From JACXTP01 sp963827905 (GTDB taxonomy: Archaea; Thermoplasmatota; Thermoplasmata; Methanomassiliicoccales; UBA472), in assembly GCA_963827905.1 (NCBI GenBank), contig CAWHCB010000007.1, positions 372,001 to 436,000 on the forward strand: a stretch of 64,000 nucleotides of DNA, given 5' to 3'. Position numbers and translations under genes: made by a program. Every line of letters starts with the position of its first letter. Positions within the stretch are counted from its first letter, which is position 1. The notes under the pieces were generated by a model, which was not told the origin of the DNA, ran no database searches, and saw nothing but the letters and a program-made list of their open reading frames with translations. Positions 55,858-63,950 of this stretch are shown one piece after another.

Positions 55858-56735
55858 CTAAATCCTCTTCACAAGGCGTTCATCGTTCAGGCCATCGCCT
55901 TTGCGGGCCAGGGCGAGCATCTGTGCGTCGGCCTTGGCCAAGAGGAACTTGATGTTTTCGGTCGTCGGGTACGCTGCCTCCACGCTGAGGCCCATGGCCT
56001 CACGGTAGGCTTTCGCCAGCAAGGGCCTGATGGTCTGTGGCGTAACGTAGGCGATCGACATGCTCAAAGCCATAGCGTTTCTGGCGGCGTTGCCGAGCAT
56101 CGTGCTGTAATAGTCAGCGGGGATGTTCAGCACGTCTCTTCCATAAAGGACCCCGTCCTCGAAGGCCGCCCTCAGGTCCAGACCGACGGTCATCGGCAGG
56201 ATCTCCAGGCGCGGTAGCACCTTGGCGAGGTCCTCCGGGACCGGCTGGCCTTTGGCGACCAGGACCTTGTCCTTCTTGAAGACCACCTTGCCGCCCTCTA
56301 TCCCGGCGGGAATGCCGACCTTCTGCAGCTCACCCACGATGGGGCCGGGCTTGAAGGGGGTCTCCCCCGCCTTGATGGCGATGTCCTCGGGGGCGATGTC
56401 CCCCGGTTTCGCCGGCGCGGCGCTCTTGGTGGCCTCCAGGGCCCGGAACAGCTTGAAAGGGTTCATGTTGGTGGTGATAATGGCGCACTGGCCATCCACC
56501 GATGCCCTCAAAGCCTCCAATCCAGGTCTCTCCTTGGCCGCTTCAATCAACGCGATGTCCATTATCGTGTTCCTGGTCATGGTGACGTTGGCGGAACCGC
56601 GCAACCCCTGCCTCATCTGCTGCAGTTGGGCGGACGGGATCCCCTCACGTTCACTATCGCGACGACGGTGTGCGAGACCATATCGGTCTTGAGGTCCTCG
56701 ACGACCTCCTTCTTCCAAGCTGCGACATGTGCCAT
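55858..56735 (-). CDS. rpl10: Ribosomal protein L10 (P0), no acidic tail (one frame break)
   Basis: Stalk base that carries L12 dimers. MAHVAAWKKEVVEDLKT begins the protein; a missing G in a G-run near 56645 splits NVRG from IPSAQLQQMRQGLRG. About 292 residues. The C-terminal helices that bind L12 are present (NIKFLLAKADAQMLALA), but the protein ends ERLVKRI, without the Ala-rich hinge and acidic GLFD-like tail common in archaeal P0. Only about 29 bp separate it from L12, so no tail is hidden in another frame. Confidence 0.9.
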
Positions 56736-56746
56736 TTCAGCTCACC

Positions 56747-57391
56747 TCACATCAATTTCTTGGACGGGCCCATCGTCGTTTTGACGTAGGCCGACCTTAT
56801 GTTCATCGCACCCTTCTCCAGTCTCGCCGAGACACGCTTCAGAATGAGCTCTATGTTCTCGGCGATCTGCTCCGCCGTCATATCGGTCGTGCCTACCGAG
56901 GTGTGGAAGGTCATCTTGTCCTTCGTCCTTATCGACACGGTCTTGCGCAGGTTCTCGATCATCTGCTTCGGGTCGGCGCCAGGCTGGATCGGCTTTGGCA
57001 TCTTCCCGCGTGGCGCCAGGACGATACCCAGGCGCTTACCGACGGTGGGCATGAGGGGCGCCTCCGCGATGAAGAAATCCATCTCGTTGGCGATCTTCTT
57101 TGCCGTCTTCTTGTCGTCGGCGAGCGTACCGAGCTCCTCTGGCATGATGACCTTGTCCGCAACGCTCTTGGCCTTCAGGGCAAGTTCGCCCCCGCCAATC
57201 ACGCAAACTTTGATGTTGCGGCCCCTACCGTGTGGAAGGATGATGTCCTCCTGTATCCTGTTCTTAGGTACAGTGAGGTCGACTCCCCTCAGATTTATCG
57301 ATAGGTCGACCGTCTCTCTAAAATTGCGTTTTGGAGATCCCTCCAAAACCTCTTTGACGGTCGCTATTGTGTTCTTCTCTACCAATGGCAT
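56747..57391 (-). CDS. rpl1: Ribosomal protein L1
   Basis: Forms the L1 stalk at the E site and, in methanogens, represses its own operon. 214 residues: NFRETVDLSINLRGVDLTVP, then GRGRNIKVCVIGGGE, LAPRGKMPKPIQPGAD and MNIRSAYVKTTMGPS. Clean frame. A 91-bp spacer separates it from L11, where a leader or mRNA control site could lie. Confidence 0.95.
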   Translation of the reverse strand: MPLVEKNTIATVKEVLEGSPKRNFRETVDLSINLRGVDLTVPKNRIQEDIILPHGRGRNIKVCVIGGGELALKAKSVADKVIMPEELGTLADDKKTAKKIANEMDFFIAEAPLMPTVGKRLGIVLAPRGKMPKPIQPGADPKQMIENLRKTVSIRTKDKMTFHTSVGTTDMTAEQIAENIELILKRVSARLEKGAMNIRSAYVKTTMGPSKKLM

Positions 57392-57482
57392 CCCTCCTGT
57401 AGTATTTACGACCCTGAGGTCTCCTACAGAGCGGTGTCGCCCTTAACGGGGACACCGTTTATAAAGGTTATGCAGGGAAGGC

Positions 57483-57962
57483 TTACTGCGCCAACTTGGC
57501 GTCCCACTTGCCTTCCTTGACCTCGGTCTGGAACGCGCGCGGGTCCTTGCCCTCTATGGTTATACCACAGGAGACGGCGGTACCGGCGACCTCCAGGACG
57601 CGGGCCTTCAGGTCCGCCCCCATGAGAGAGTCCTTCTTCATGTCGGCGACCTTTATGGCCTGGTCAAGGGAGATGTTCCCGACCACGGTCTGCTTGGGCG
57701 ACCCGGAGCCCTTCTCCACGCCTATCTCCTTGAAGAGCAGGGCGGAGGTGGGCGGCGTGCCGACCTTGACATCGAAGGTCTTGGTCTTTGGGTCGATGAT
57801 GACCTTGACCGGGACCTTCATTCCCGCAAAGGATTTCGTCTTCTCGTTGATCTTGGCGACGACCTGGACCACGTTGATCCCCGTCGGTCCCAGGGCCGGG
57901 CCGAGCGGCGGACCGGGGGTGGCCTTGCCGCCGTCCACTAAAACTTCGATTGTCTCTGGCAT
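57483..57962 (-). CDS. rpl11: Ribosomal protein L11
   Basis: GTPase-centre protein. 159 residues: VDGGKATPGPPLGPALGPTG, VKVGTPPTSALLFKEIG and a C-terminal rRNA-binding domain (ADMKKDSLMGADLKARVLEV). Clean frame, 4 bp after Spt5. Confidence 0.95.
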   Translation of the reverse strand: MPETIEVLVDGGKATPGPPLGPALGPTGINVVQVVAKINEKTKSFAGMKVPVKVIIDPKTKTFDVKVGTPPTSALLFKEIGVEKGSGSPKQTVVGNISLDQAIKVADMKKDSLMGADLKARVLEVAGTAVSCGITIEGKDPRAFQTEVKEGKWDAKLAQ

Positions 57963-57966
57963 AATG

Positions 57967-58836
57967 TCACTTCTCCTTCTCGAGCACTCTCACGTGGTCG
58001 CCGCGGACCGTCACCGGTATGGGGACAGTGGCCTCGAACAGCTCCACCGTGATCTCTTCTTTGCTCTCATCGATCTTCTGTACCCTGGCCTTCTCACCCT
58101 TGAACGGCCCGGCCACAAGCTCGACCACATCGCCCTCCATGATGCCCGAGACCAATGGCTTGGGCGTCAGGAAGTGCTCGATCTCGCCGAACTTGGTCTC
58201 GCCCTCCACCAGGCCTTTGGATTTGCGGACGCCGCGAACGGTCTCGCGCACCAGGTCGGTGTTCATACCTTCCAGGAACACATATCCGTCCAGTTTGTCC
58301 GGGGCAAGAAGTGCGAATATGCCCTTCTCCCCCACCTTGGCCTTGCTGGCGACACCGTCGGAGACATTGCGCTCATGACCGATGGACGTCTTCAGCACCA
58401 TGATGGACTGCTTGGCGACCGCGGAGAACTCGATGCGGTCGCAGACAGAGGCACTGCCCTCAAGGCAGGCCTCCAGGGTGATCTTCACGATGTCGTCGAA
58501 ACGGGCTCCGCGAGGGGCCTCCGCCATGACCTTGAGCTCTTTGGGCTTGCTGCCCTCCATGGCGATCTTTGCCACCGGCTCTTTCAGGGAAGCGCTGTCA
58601 TAGAGCACTCCCGTGGTATCGGCCAGCTTCACGTCCCACTCCGGGGCGCCAGGTTCGATGATGGCGATGATCCTAAGAATGATGATCTGTTTGGAGGCGT
58701 CCCCGCTCCTCAGCTGCACGGCCCAGGTGGCCACGCTGCCAGCGGACAGGCTGCGCTGTGCGTTCTCGCCTGTCAGGGAGAGGGCTCCGGCGCGCATAGC
58801 GGGCTGGGCCGCCTTCTGTTCCTCGAATTCGTTCAT
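57967..58836 (-). CDS. spt5: Transcription elongation factor Spt5 (NusG) with a long N-terminal extension
   Basis: Processivity clamp of RNA polymerase. Residues about 140-289 are the standard archaeal NGN and KOW domains (SIMVLKTSIGHERNVSDGVA, GYVFLEGMNTDLVRETVRGV, SGIMEGDVVELVAGPFKGEK). The first roughly 135 residues are additional: GSVATWAVQLRSGDASKQII, APEWDVKLADTTGVLYD, then KELKVMAEAPRGARFDDIVK. That pattern is all-beta and resembles Ig-like/NPCBM-associated domains. The frame is continuous and an internal start is not obvious. Confidence 0.88.
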   Translation of the reverse strand: MNEFEEQKAAQPAMRAGALSLTGENAQRSLSAGSVATWAVQLRSGDASKQIIILRIIAIIEPGAPEWDVKLADTTGVLYDSASLKEPVAKIAMEGSKPKELKVMAEAPRGARFDDIVKITLEACLEGSASVCDRIEFSAVAKQSIMVLKTSIGHERNVSDGVASKAKVGEKGIFALLAPDKLDGYVFLEGMNTDLVRETVRGVRKSKGLVEGETKFGEIEHFLTPKPLVSGIMEGDVVELVAGPFKGEKARVQKIDESKEEITVELFEATVPIPVTVRGDHVRVLEKEK

Positions 58837-58880
58837 GAAATTGACCCCGAATGTGAAGTGTATCTATGGTAGGTCTCGGT

Positions 58881-59096
58881 CTACGGACGGACCAGTTTCG
58901 CCGCCCAATATATGCCGAAGCCTAGGAGGCCTATGAGTATCACGCCCAAGCCTGCGAGCATCATCGTCCTGCGGTACTCCTCGCCAGTGGGCTTACGGGA
59001 CATCTTCAATACTCGCCCGTACTTGCCCTTACCGAGGCCCTTGAACCGCTCCTCGATCTTCTCCTGAATCTCCCAGGACTTATCGATGATGTCCAT
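58881..59096 (-). CDS. secE: Protein translocase subunit SecE (Sec61 gamma)
   Basis: 71 residues: an amphipathic N-terminal helix, VLKMSRKPTGEEYRRT, and one membrane helix LGVILIGLLGFGIYWAAKLV. Clamps the SecY halves. First gene of the group, between ftsZ and spt5. Confidence 0.9.
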   Translation of the reverse strand: MDIIDKSWEIQEKIEERFKGLGKGKYGRVLKMSRKPTGEEYRRTMMLAGLGVILIGLLGFGIYWAAKLVRP

Positions 59097-59160
59097 AGCT
59101 ACGCCTTCTTGAATGCGGCCCTAATAGATACTCTTTTATTAAACTTTCTTTCGGCCGACC

Positions 59161-60267
59161 TCACTTGATGAAGTCCACGCCCATGGCCTTGTGGGCTTGG
59201 TTCTCCTTGTGACCCAGCACGTATTTTGACTTCACGCCAGTCACGACCACCATAACCCTCATCTTGTTCTCCAGGGCGGGGTCGATGGAAGCCCCCCAGA
59301 TGATCCTAGCGTTCGGACTGAGCTTGGATTGGATGATCTCGGCCACCTTCTCCGCCTCGGAGACGGTCATGTCCTCGCCGCCGGTCACGGCGATCAAGGC
59401 GCCCGAGGCACCGTTGATGTCGACATCGATGAGCGGCGAATTGATGGCGCCGGTGACGGCCTCCTCCACCTTGTCCTCATCCTCTCCCTCGCCCAGACCG
59501 ATCATGGCCACGCCGGCGCCCTTCATGATGGTCTTGAGGTCGTTGAAGTCCAAGTTCACCAGGCCCGGTTTGGTGATCATCTCGGTGATGCCCTTGATGG
59601 CCCGCATCAGCACCTCGTCCGCCACCTTGAAAGCGGCGTTCAAGGAGTGCCTGGGGCATATCTCCAACAATTTCTCGTTAGGCACCACGATGACGGTGTC
59701 AGCGACGGAACGGAGGCGCTCCAGCCCCCACTCGGCGTTCTCGGAGCGGATGACGCCCTCCGCCTTGAAGGGGGAGGTAACGATGGCGATCGTGAGCGCG
59801 CCCATGTCCTTGGCCATCTGGGCCACGTAAGGGGCAGAACCGGTCCCGGTGCCCCCGCCCAACCCGGCGGTGACGAAGACGATGTCGGTGCCGTTCAGGG
59901 CCTTGCGCAGGTCCTCCTCGGCCTCTCGGGCGGACTCCTCGCCCACCTGGGGCAGGGCACCAGCGCCCAATCCGCGCGTGCTCCTCCGGCCCAATAGGAT
60001 CTTGTGATGCGCCCTGGTGATGAGGAGGTGTTGAGCATCGGTGTTGCAGGCATACAGCTCCGCGTCCCGGATGTTGGAGTCGTAGAGGCGGTTGATGGTG
60101 TTCGAACCGCCGCCGCCGCATCCGAAGATCTTGATGTTGGTCTTCAGGCTGGTCAGGATGCGTTCCAGTTCCTCGTCCTCAGCCGAGACGGCGCGGTAGG
60201 GTTGCGTCTTCTCGGGGGTGCCAGATGGTCCCGCTTTTGAAATGGCATCGGAGATGAATGACTTCAT
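59161..60267 (-). CDS. ftsZ: Cell division protein FtsZ, copy A
   Basis: Tubulin-like GTPase of the division ring. 368 residues: GCGGGGSNTINRL, the tubulin signature GGGTGTGSAP, and the T7/synergy region VNLDFNDLKTIMKGAGVAMI. A 45-residue variable N-terminus and the short C-terminal GVDFIK. GGGAGG stands 8 bp before the ATG and a TATA candidate is at 60342-60350, giving a leader of about 50 bp. It reads toward secE. Confidence 0.95.
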   Translation of the reverse strand: MKSFISDAISKAGPSGTPEKTQPYRAVSAEDEELERILTSLKTNIKIFGCGGGGSNTINRLYDSNIRDAELYACNTDAQHLLITRAHHKILLGRRSTRGLGAGALPQVGEESAREAEEDLRKALNGTDIVFVTAGLGGGTGTGSAPYVAQMAKDMGALTIAIVTSPFKAEGVIRSENAEWGLERLRSVADTVIVVPNEKLLEICPRHSLNAAFKVADEVLMRAIKGITEMITKPGLVNLDFNDLKTIMKGAGVAMIGLGEGEDEDKVEEAVTGAINSPLIDVDINGASGALIAVTGGEDMTVSEAEKVAEIIQSKLSPNARIIWGASIDPALENKMRVMVVVTGVKSKYVLGHKENQAHKAMGVDFIK

Positions 60268-60341
60268 TGTTATTTCCTCCCGGAAGGCTGGGCTTCACTT
60301 GCAGTGCCCCATCCTTGCGGAGGGTTAGCGGCTACCAGATT

Positions 60342-60350
60342 TTAATATAT
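60342..60350 (-). promoter_or_regulatory. TATA box of ftsZ copy A
   Basis: ATATATTAA in the direction of ftsZ, 75 bp before the ATG. The 303-bp spacer 60268-60570 also holds a G/C-rich leader (60270-60340) and an AT-rich half with the palindromes described separately. Confidence 0.55.
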
Positions 60351-60470
60351 TTCGGTTTGATTCCTATAATACCTCATTTTTCTCCCGAACGAGAATGAGG
60401 GCGACCATTGACTGGTCGTATAGAAAAAAGCCCTCTATATTTTTTCTGATAATAAGATAATAATATGTTA

Positions 60471-60485
60471 AAAGTAATTTACTTT
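60471..60485. promoter_or_regulatory. Palindrome 1 between the ftsZ genes
   Basis: AAAGTAA-T-TTACTTT is a perfect 7-1-7 inverted repeat, centred at 60478, 28 bp from palindrome 2. It probably belongs to the control region of the XRE gene, and could also affect ftsZ copy A, whose promoter is about 120 bp away. Confidence 0.55.
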
Positions 60486-60498
60486 ATGCCAATCATGA

Positions 60499-60513
60499 TT
60501 TACATTATGTAAA
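60499..60513. promoter_or_regulatory. Palindrome 2 overlapping the XRE promoter
   Basis: TTTACAT-T-ATGTAAA is a perfect 7-1-7 inverted repeat directly abutting AGTATATTAA (60513-60522), the likely TATA box of the XRE gene. It shares the TTTAC/GTAAA half-site with palindrome 1. Binding there would block TBP. Confidence 0.6.
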
Positions 60514-60570
60514 GTATATTAACCAATAAGTCAATCATATCTTACTATATTCCATGTCTGGGTGGTCGAT

Positions 60571-60762
60571 ATGAAGAACAAGGTCAGGTTATATCGCGCC
60601 ATGACCAACCTCACGCAGGAGGAGCTCGCCAAGAAGGTGGGCGTATCACGGCAGACGATCATCTCCATCGAGAACGAGTCGTCGGACCCCTCCCTTCAAT
60701 TGGCGATGAAGATGGCGAGACTGTTCAAGGTCCGGGTGGAGGACCTCTTCTCATTGGACTGA
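60571..60762 (+). CDS. Small XRE-family transcriptional regulator
   Basis: 63 residues, essentially one helix-turn-helix domain (LTQEELAKKVGVSRQTIISI) ending VEDLFSLD. ATG 60571 with GGTGGT upstream; a GTG at 60562 is in frame. Two palindromes and a TATA box lie in the 100 bp before it, which fits autoregulation. It stands between two ftsZ genes on the opposite strand. Confidence 0.88.
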   Translation: MKNKVRLYRAMTNLTQEELAKKVGVSRQTIISIENESSDPSLQLAMKMARLFKVRVEDLFSLD

Positions 60763-60970
60763 ACTTAGACCAGGTGACCCCAATAGATAATGGCCCGATA
60801 GGACATCGTCACCAATAAGGATCATCACCGGCCTTTGAGGGTAGCCAGGACGATGGGCGGAATAATGGTCGACCCTGCCAGTGAACCGATCCGCAGGGTC
60901 ATCATCCCCTTTCGTCCCCAGGTCCGGGAGTGGCATGGGCCAACCTTGGGCGGGCCTTATGCTTGCCCGC
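60763..60970. other. Spacer between the XRE gene and ftsZ copy B
   Basis: About 208 bp of GC-rich sequence between two convergent genes. No gene, repeat or strong hairpin is convincing; ATAATGGCCCG and GACCCTGC/GCAGGGTC (60873-60880 with 60892-60899, approximate) are the only short complementary segments I see, and could act as a bidirectional terminator. Confidence 0.3.
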
Positions 60971-62098
60971 TCACTTGATGAAGTCCAGGTCCGCATCCTT
61001 CAGCTTCTTGGCCTCGTCGGACTTGCCCAGTATCTGCGTGGAGCGCACGCCCGCCATCACCACCATGACCCTGATCTTGTGCTCCAGGCCCGGGTCCACG
61101 CCCGCGCCCCAGATGATCCTCGCCGAGGGACTGATGCGCTTGTGGACCTCCTCCGCCACCTTCTGGGCGTCGGATATGGTCATGTCTGGGCCGCCGGTCA
61201 CATTCACCAGGGCGCCAGTGGCGGTGGAGATGTCGACCTCCAGCAGAGGGGAGTTCAAAGCCTCCTCGATGGCCTCCAGGGCGCGGTCCTCCGCGTGCCC
61301 GTCCGACTCTCCCATCCCGATCATGGCCACGCCGGCCCCCTTCATGATGGTCTTGAGGTCGTTGAAGTCCAAGTTCACCAGTCCAGGTTTGGTGATTAGT
61401 TCCGTGATGCCCTTGATGGCCCTCGTCAGCACATCGTCGGCAACCTTGAACGCTGCGTTCAGGGAGAGCCTAGGGTAGAGTTGCAGCAGCTTGTCGTTGG
61501 GGATGACGATGACGGTGTCGGCCGCGTTGCGAAGGCGTTGCAGGCCCCACTCCGCGTTCTCCATGCGCATCTTGCCCTCGCCCTTGAACGGCAGGGTGAC
61601 CACAGCTATGGTCAAAGCGCCCATGTCTTTGGCGGTCTCTGCCACCACGGCCGCCGATCCGGTCCCGGTGCCACCGCCCATGCCGGCGGTCACGAAGACG
61701 ATGTTGGCGTCAATCAATGCCTTCTTCAGCTCTGGCTCCGCTTCCTTGGCCGCGGCCTCACCCATCTGGGGGATGGCGCCTGCCCCGAGTCCACGGGTGC
61801 TCCTCCGACCCAGGAGGATCTTGTGCTGCGCCCTCGCTGCCAGCAGGTGCTGGGCGTCGGTGTTGGCGGCATAGGTCTCGGCTCCAGCGATGTTCTCTTC
61901 GGATATGCGGGATATGGTGTTCGAGCCACCGCCACCACAACCGATGATCTTGATGTTGGTCTTGAGCTTCTGGAGCAGCTCCATGAGCTCCGCGTCAGTG
62001 TTGTCGACCGATACCGGCGACGGCGCTGGCGCCCGCGGTTCCATCCGTACCGGCGTCTCACTATCTCTCGCTAAAGCTTCTTCTACCAACGATTTCAT
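60971..62098 (-). CDS. ftsZ: Cell division protein FtsZ, copy B
   Basis: About 375 residues, GCGGGGSNTISRI, GGGTGTGSAA and the same T7 region VNLDFNDLKTIMKGAGVAMI as copy A, ending DLDFIK. The variable N-terminus and many core positions differ from copy A, so it is an old paralogue. ATG 62098 (or the adjacent 62101) is preferred over an upstream TTG. Archaea with two FtsZs use one for assembly and one for constriction; which is which cannot be told here. Confidence 0.95.
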   Translation of the reverse strand: MKSLVEEALARDSETPVRMEPRAPAPSPVSVDNTDAELMELLQKLKTNIKIIGCGGGGSNTISRISEENIAGAETYAANTDAQHLLAARAQHKILLGRRSTRGLGAGAIPQMGEAAAKEAEPELKKALIDANIVFVTAGMGGGTGTGSAAVVAETAKDMGALTIAVVTLPFKGEGKMRMENAEWGLQRLRNAADTVIVIPNDKLLQLYPRLSLNAAFKVADDVLTRAIKGITELITKPGLVNLDFNDLKTIMKGAGVAMIGMGESDGHAEDRALEAIEEALNSPLLEVDISTATGALVNVTGGPDMTISDAQKVAEEVHKRISPSARIIWGAGVDPGLEHKIRVMVVMAGVRSTQILGKSDEAKKLKDADLDFIK

Positions 62099-62248
62099 CA
62101 TCCCAAATCCCTTCCTGCGCAATAATGCGATTTAACTGTCAGCAGTATATGTTTGAATCAATAAAAAACCTACGGGGGAATCCCCCTCGCGAGACCGATA
62201 TTTAGGGTCGCGAAAAGCATATTTGCCGCCTTGTGCCTCCTATCTACT

Positions 62249-62521
62249 ATGATAGCGAGGGCGGACGTGCGATTCCGAGGCAGGGTGCAGGGGGTGCACT
62301 TCCGTAACTTCACTCGCAAGTACGCCAAGAGGCTGCAGGTGAGCGGTTGGGTGAGGAACCTCCCTGACGGATCCGTGGAAGCTCTGTTCGAAGGCGAGGA
62401 CGGCGCAATAAACGAGGTCATCCGCATGCTCACTGAAGAACAACCGTACGCGCAGGTCGAGCACGTTGACGTCATCTGGTCCCGTTCTCTCAACGAGTTC
62501 CCTAACTTCGAGATCCATTGA
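62249..62521 (+). CDS. acyP: Acylphosphatase
   Basis: Hydrolyses acyl phosphates. 90 residues: RFRGRVQGVHFRNFTRKYAK carries the catalytic Arg and phosphate loop, and VSGWVRNLPDGSVEALFEG the Asn. ATG 62249 is preferred over 62231. It ends 1 bp before the convergent TatD gene. Confidence 0.92.
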   Translation: MIARADVRFRGRVQGVHFRNFTRKYAKRLQVSGWVRNLPDGSVEALFEGEDGAINEVIRMLTEEQPYAQVEHVDVIWSRSLNEFPNFEIH

Positions 62522-62522
62522 G

Positions 62523-63365
62523 TCAATCGATCTTGATGCCATAGACCCGCTCGGGGTTGTCCTTGGAGATCCTCCAAGCGATGTCCTGTTGTGCTTCGCC
62601 GCCGGTCAACAAGGTCTTGATCCGTTTTGGCACGGTGGATATCCCCAGCACCGCCCCTGGTCTGGTCGGGTCGTCCATGAAGTCAGTCTCCAATAGGAAG
62701 CGGTGCCCTTTGCCCAAGGCCTCGGCGAAGGCGCTCTTACCAGCGAGCACGGAAGGCATCACCCCGTGGTTCTCCTCGGCCGTAACCAACGGGGCGCAGA
62801 AATGTTTGACCACCTTTCCCCGGTCCAATCCCACCCGGTCCGCCATCGAGGCCAGGTCCGCCAGGGTTTCCGGGGTGGCGCTCTCGGAGTGGATGACTAT
62901 GGCACAACCGACCTCCTTGCACAACCTCATGCCATGGCTCAGGATCTCGTTGGAGGCGGCCATCACCTCCTCCGCCACGGGGAAATGCGGGCGACCCACC
63001 TCGCCGATGGCCACGGCTTTACCCTCGCGCACCAAAGCGGCGGCGGCCTCCATCGCCCCCATCATTATCTCCTTGGCCTTCGGAAGGCCATGCTCCTCTG
63101 CCAAAGGCAAAAGGAGGACGGGGTAGGGACCGACGGTGCAGAACACCTTGACCGCGGTCTCCCGATTGCATCTATCGGCCAGACCAGTCGTGATTTCATA
63201 CGAGAGTTCGAAGTCCTTGACGTCATGGACCTGAACCTGGTCGTAAGGCATGTGGCTCAGGATCAAGTGGGTCCCGCCCGCCTTCTGGAACTCTTTGACC
63301 GCTTCCACATTCCGGCCCTGCGGCTGGAGATGGATATGGTTGTCCAATATCGGCACTTGGGTCAA
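62523..63365 (-). CDS. TatD-like metal-dependent hydrolase
   Basis: Archaeal TatD-related TIM barrel of 280 residues. DNHIHLQPQG holds the HxH pair; AIGEVGRPHF, IVIHSESATPETL and VKHFCAP supply further ligands, and LLETDFMDDP the Asp. Probably a nuclease or phosphoesterase; substrate unknown. Its start overlaps the TBP stop by 4 bp. Confidence 0.88.
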   Translation of the reverse strand: MTQVPILDNHIHLQPQGRNVEAVKEFQKAGGTHLILSHMPYDQVQVHDVKDFELSYEITTGLADRCNRETAVKVFCTVGPYPVLLLPLAEEHGLPKAKEIMMGAMEAAAALVREGKAVAIGEVGRPHFPVAEEVMAASNEILSHGMRLCKEVGCAIVIHSESATPETLADLASMADRVGLDRGKVVKHFCAPLVTAEENHGVMPSVLAGKSAFAEALGKGHRFLLETDFMDDPTRPGAVLGISTVPKRIKTLLTGGEAQQDIAWRISKDNPERVYGIKID

Positions 63366-63910
63366 CGTAACAGTCCTGCGGCCTTCAGTTCTTGAGCGAT
63401 CTTGTTCACCGCGGCCTCGACGTCCTGAGGTTTCCGCGCGCCGGTGCAGACCAGCTTGCCAGAGCCGAACAGCAGGACCACGACCTTGGGGTCATCGAGC
63501 CTATAGACCAGCCCAGGGAACTGCTCCGGTTCGTACTCCACCCTTTCCAGGCCCAGAGATATGGCGACGGCGTTAAGGTTGATCTCCTGCCCTAGGTCGG
63601 AGGAGGCGACGATGTTCTGCACCTCGATCTTCGGCTCCACCCTGATCTTGATGCCTGCCTTCTCGATCTGCTTGGCCACCTTGTTTATGGCCACCTTGAC
63701 GTGCTCCAGGCTCTTGGCCCCGGTGCACACCACCTTGCCGCTCCGGAACAGGAGCGTCGCGGTCTTGGGGTCCTTCAAACGATAGATGAGCCCAGGGAAC
63801 CGCTCCGGCTCATATTCGGCACCGTCCAAGGCCAGCGCGATTGATTGCAGGTCGAGCTCCACCCCCAGGGAGGTCGATGCCACCACATTCTCGATCTTGA
63901 TCTTGGCCAT
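63362..63910 (-). CDS. tbp: TATA-box-binding protein TBP
   Basis: Promoter recognition factor. 182 residues made of two direct repeats: IENVVASTSLGVELDLQSIA with RFPGLIYRLKDPKTATLLFR, and VQNIVASSDLGQEINLNAVA with QFPGLVYRLDDPKVVVLLFG. No acidic tail. AGGTGA stands upstream of the ATG. Confidence 0.96.
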   Translation of the reverse strand: MAKIKIENVVASTSLGVELDLQSIALALDGAEYEPERFPGLIYRLKDPKTATLLFRSGKVVCTGAKSLEHVKVAINKVAKQIEKAGIKIRVEPKIEVQNIVASSDLGQEINLNAVAISLGLERVEYEPEQFPGLVYRLDDPKVVVLLFGSGKLVCTGARKPQDVEAAVNKIAQELKAAGLLR

Positions 63911-63940
63911 CGGTTCACCTTTAATATTTCTCTCGGCTCG

Positions 63941-63950
63941 TATTTAAATA
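63941..63950 (-). promoter_or_regulatory. TATA box of tbp
   Basis: TATTTAAATA, about 31-40 bp before the tbp start. The remaining bases to 64000 contain a further AT-rich CATATATATAG and no complete gene; a minus-strand reading that ends in a stop near 63976 may be the 3' end of a gene beyond the window. Confidence 0.55.

Noticed and set aside
59161..62098. The two ftsZ genes as an assembly duplication
   Set aside because: N-terminal regions and many core residues differ.
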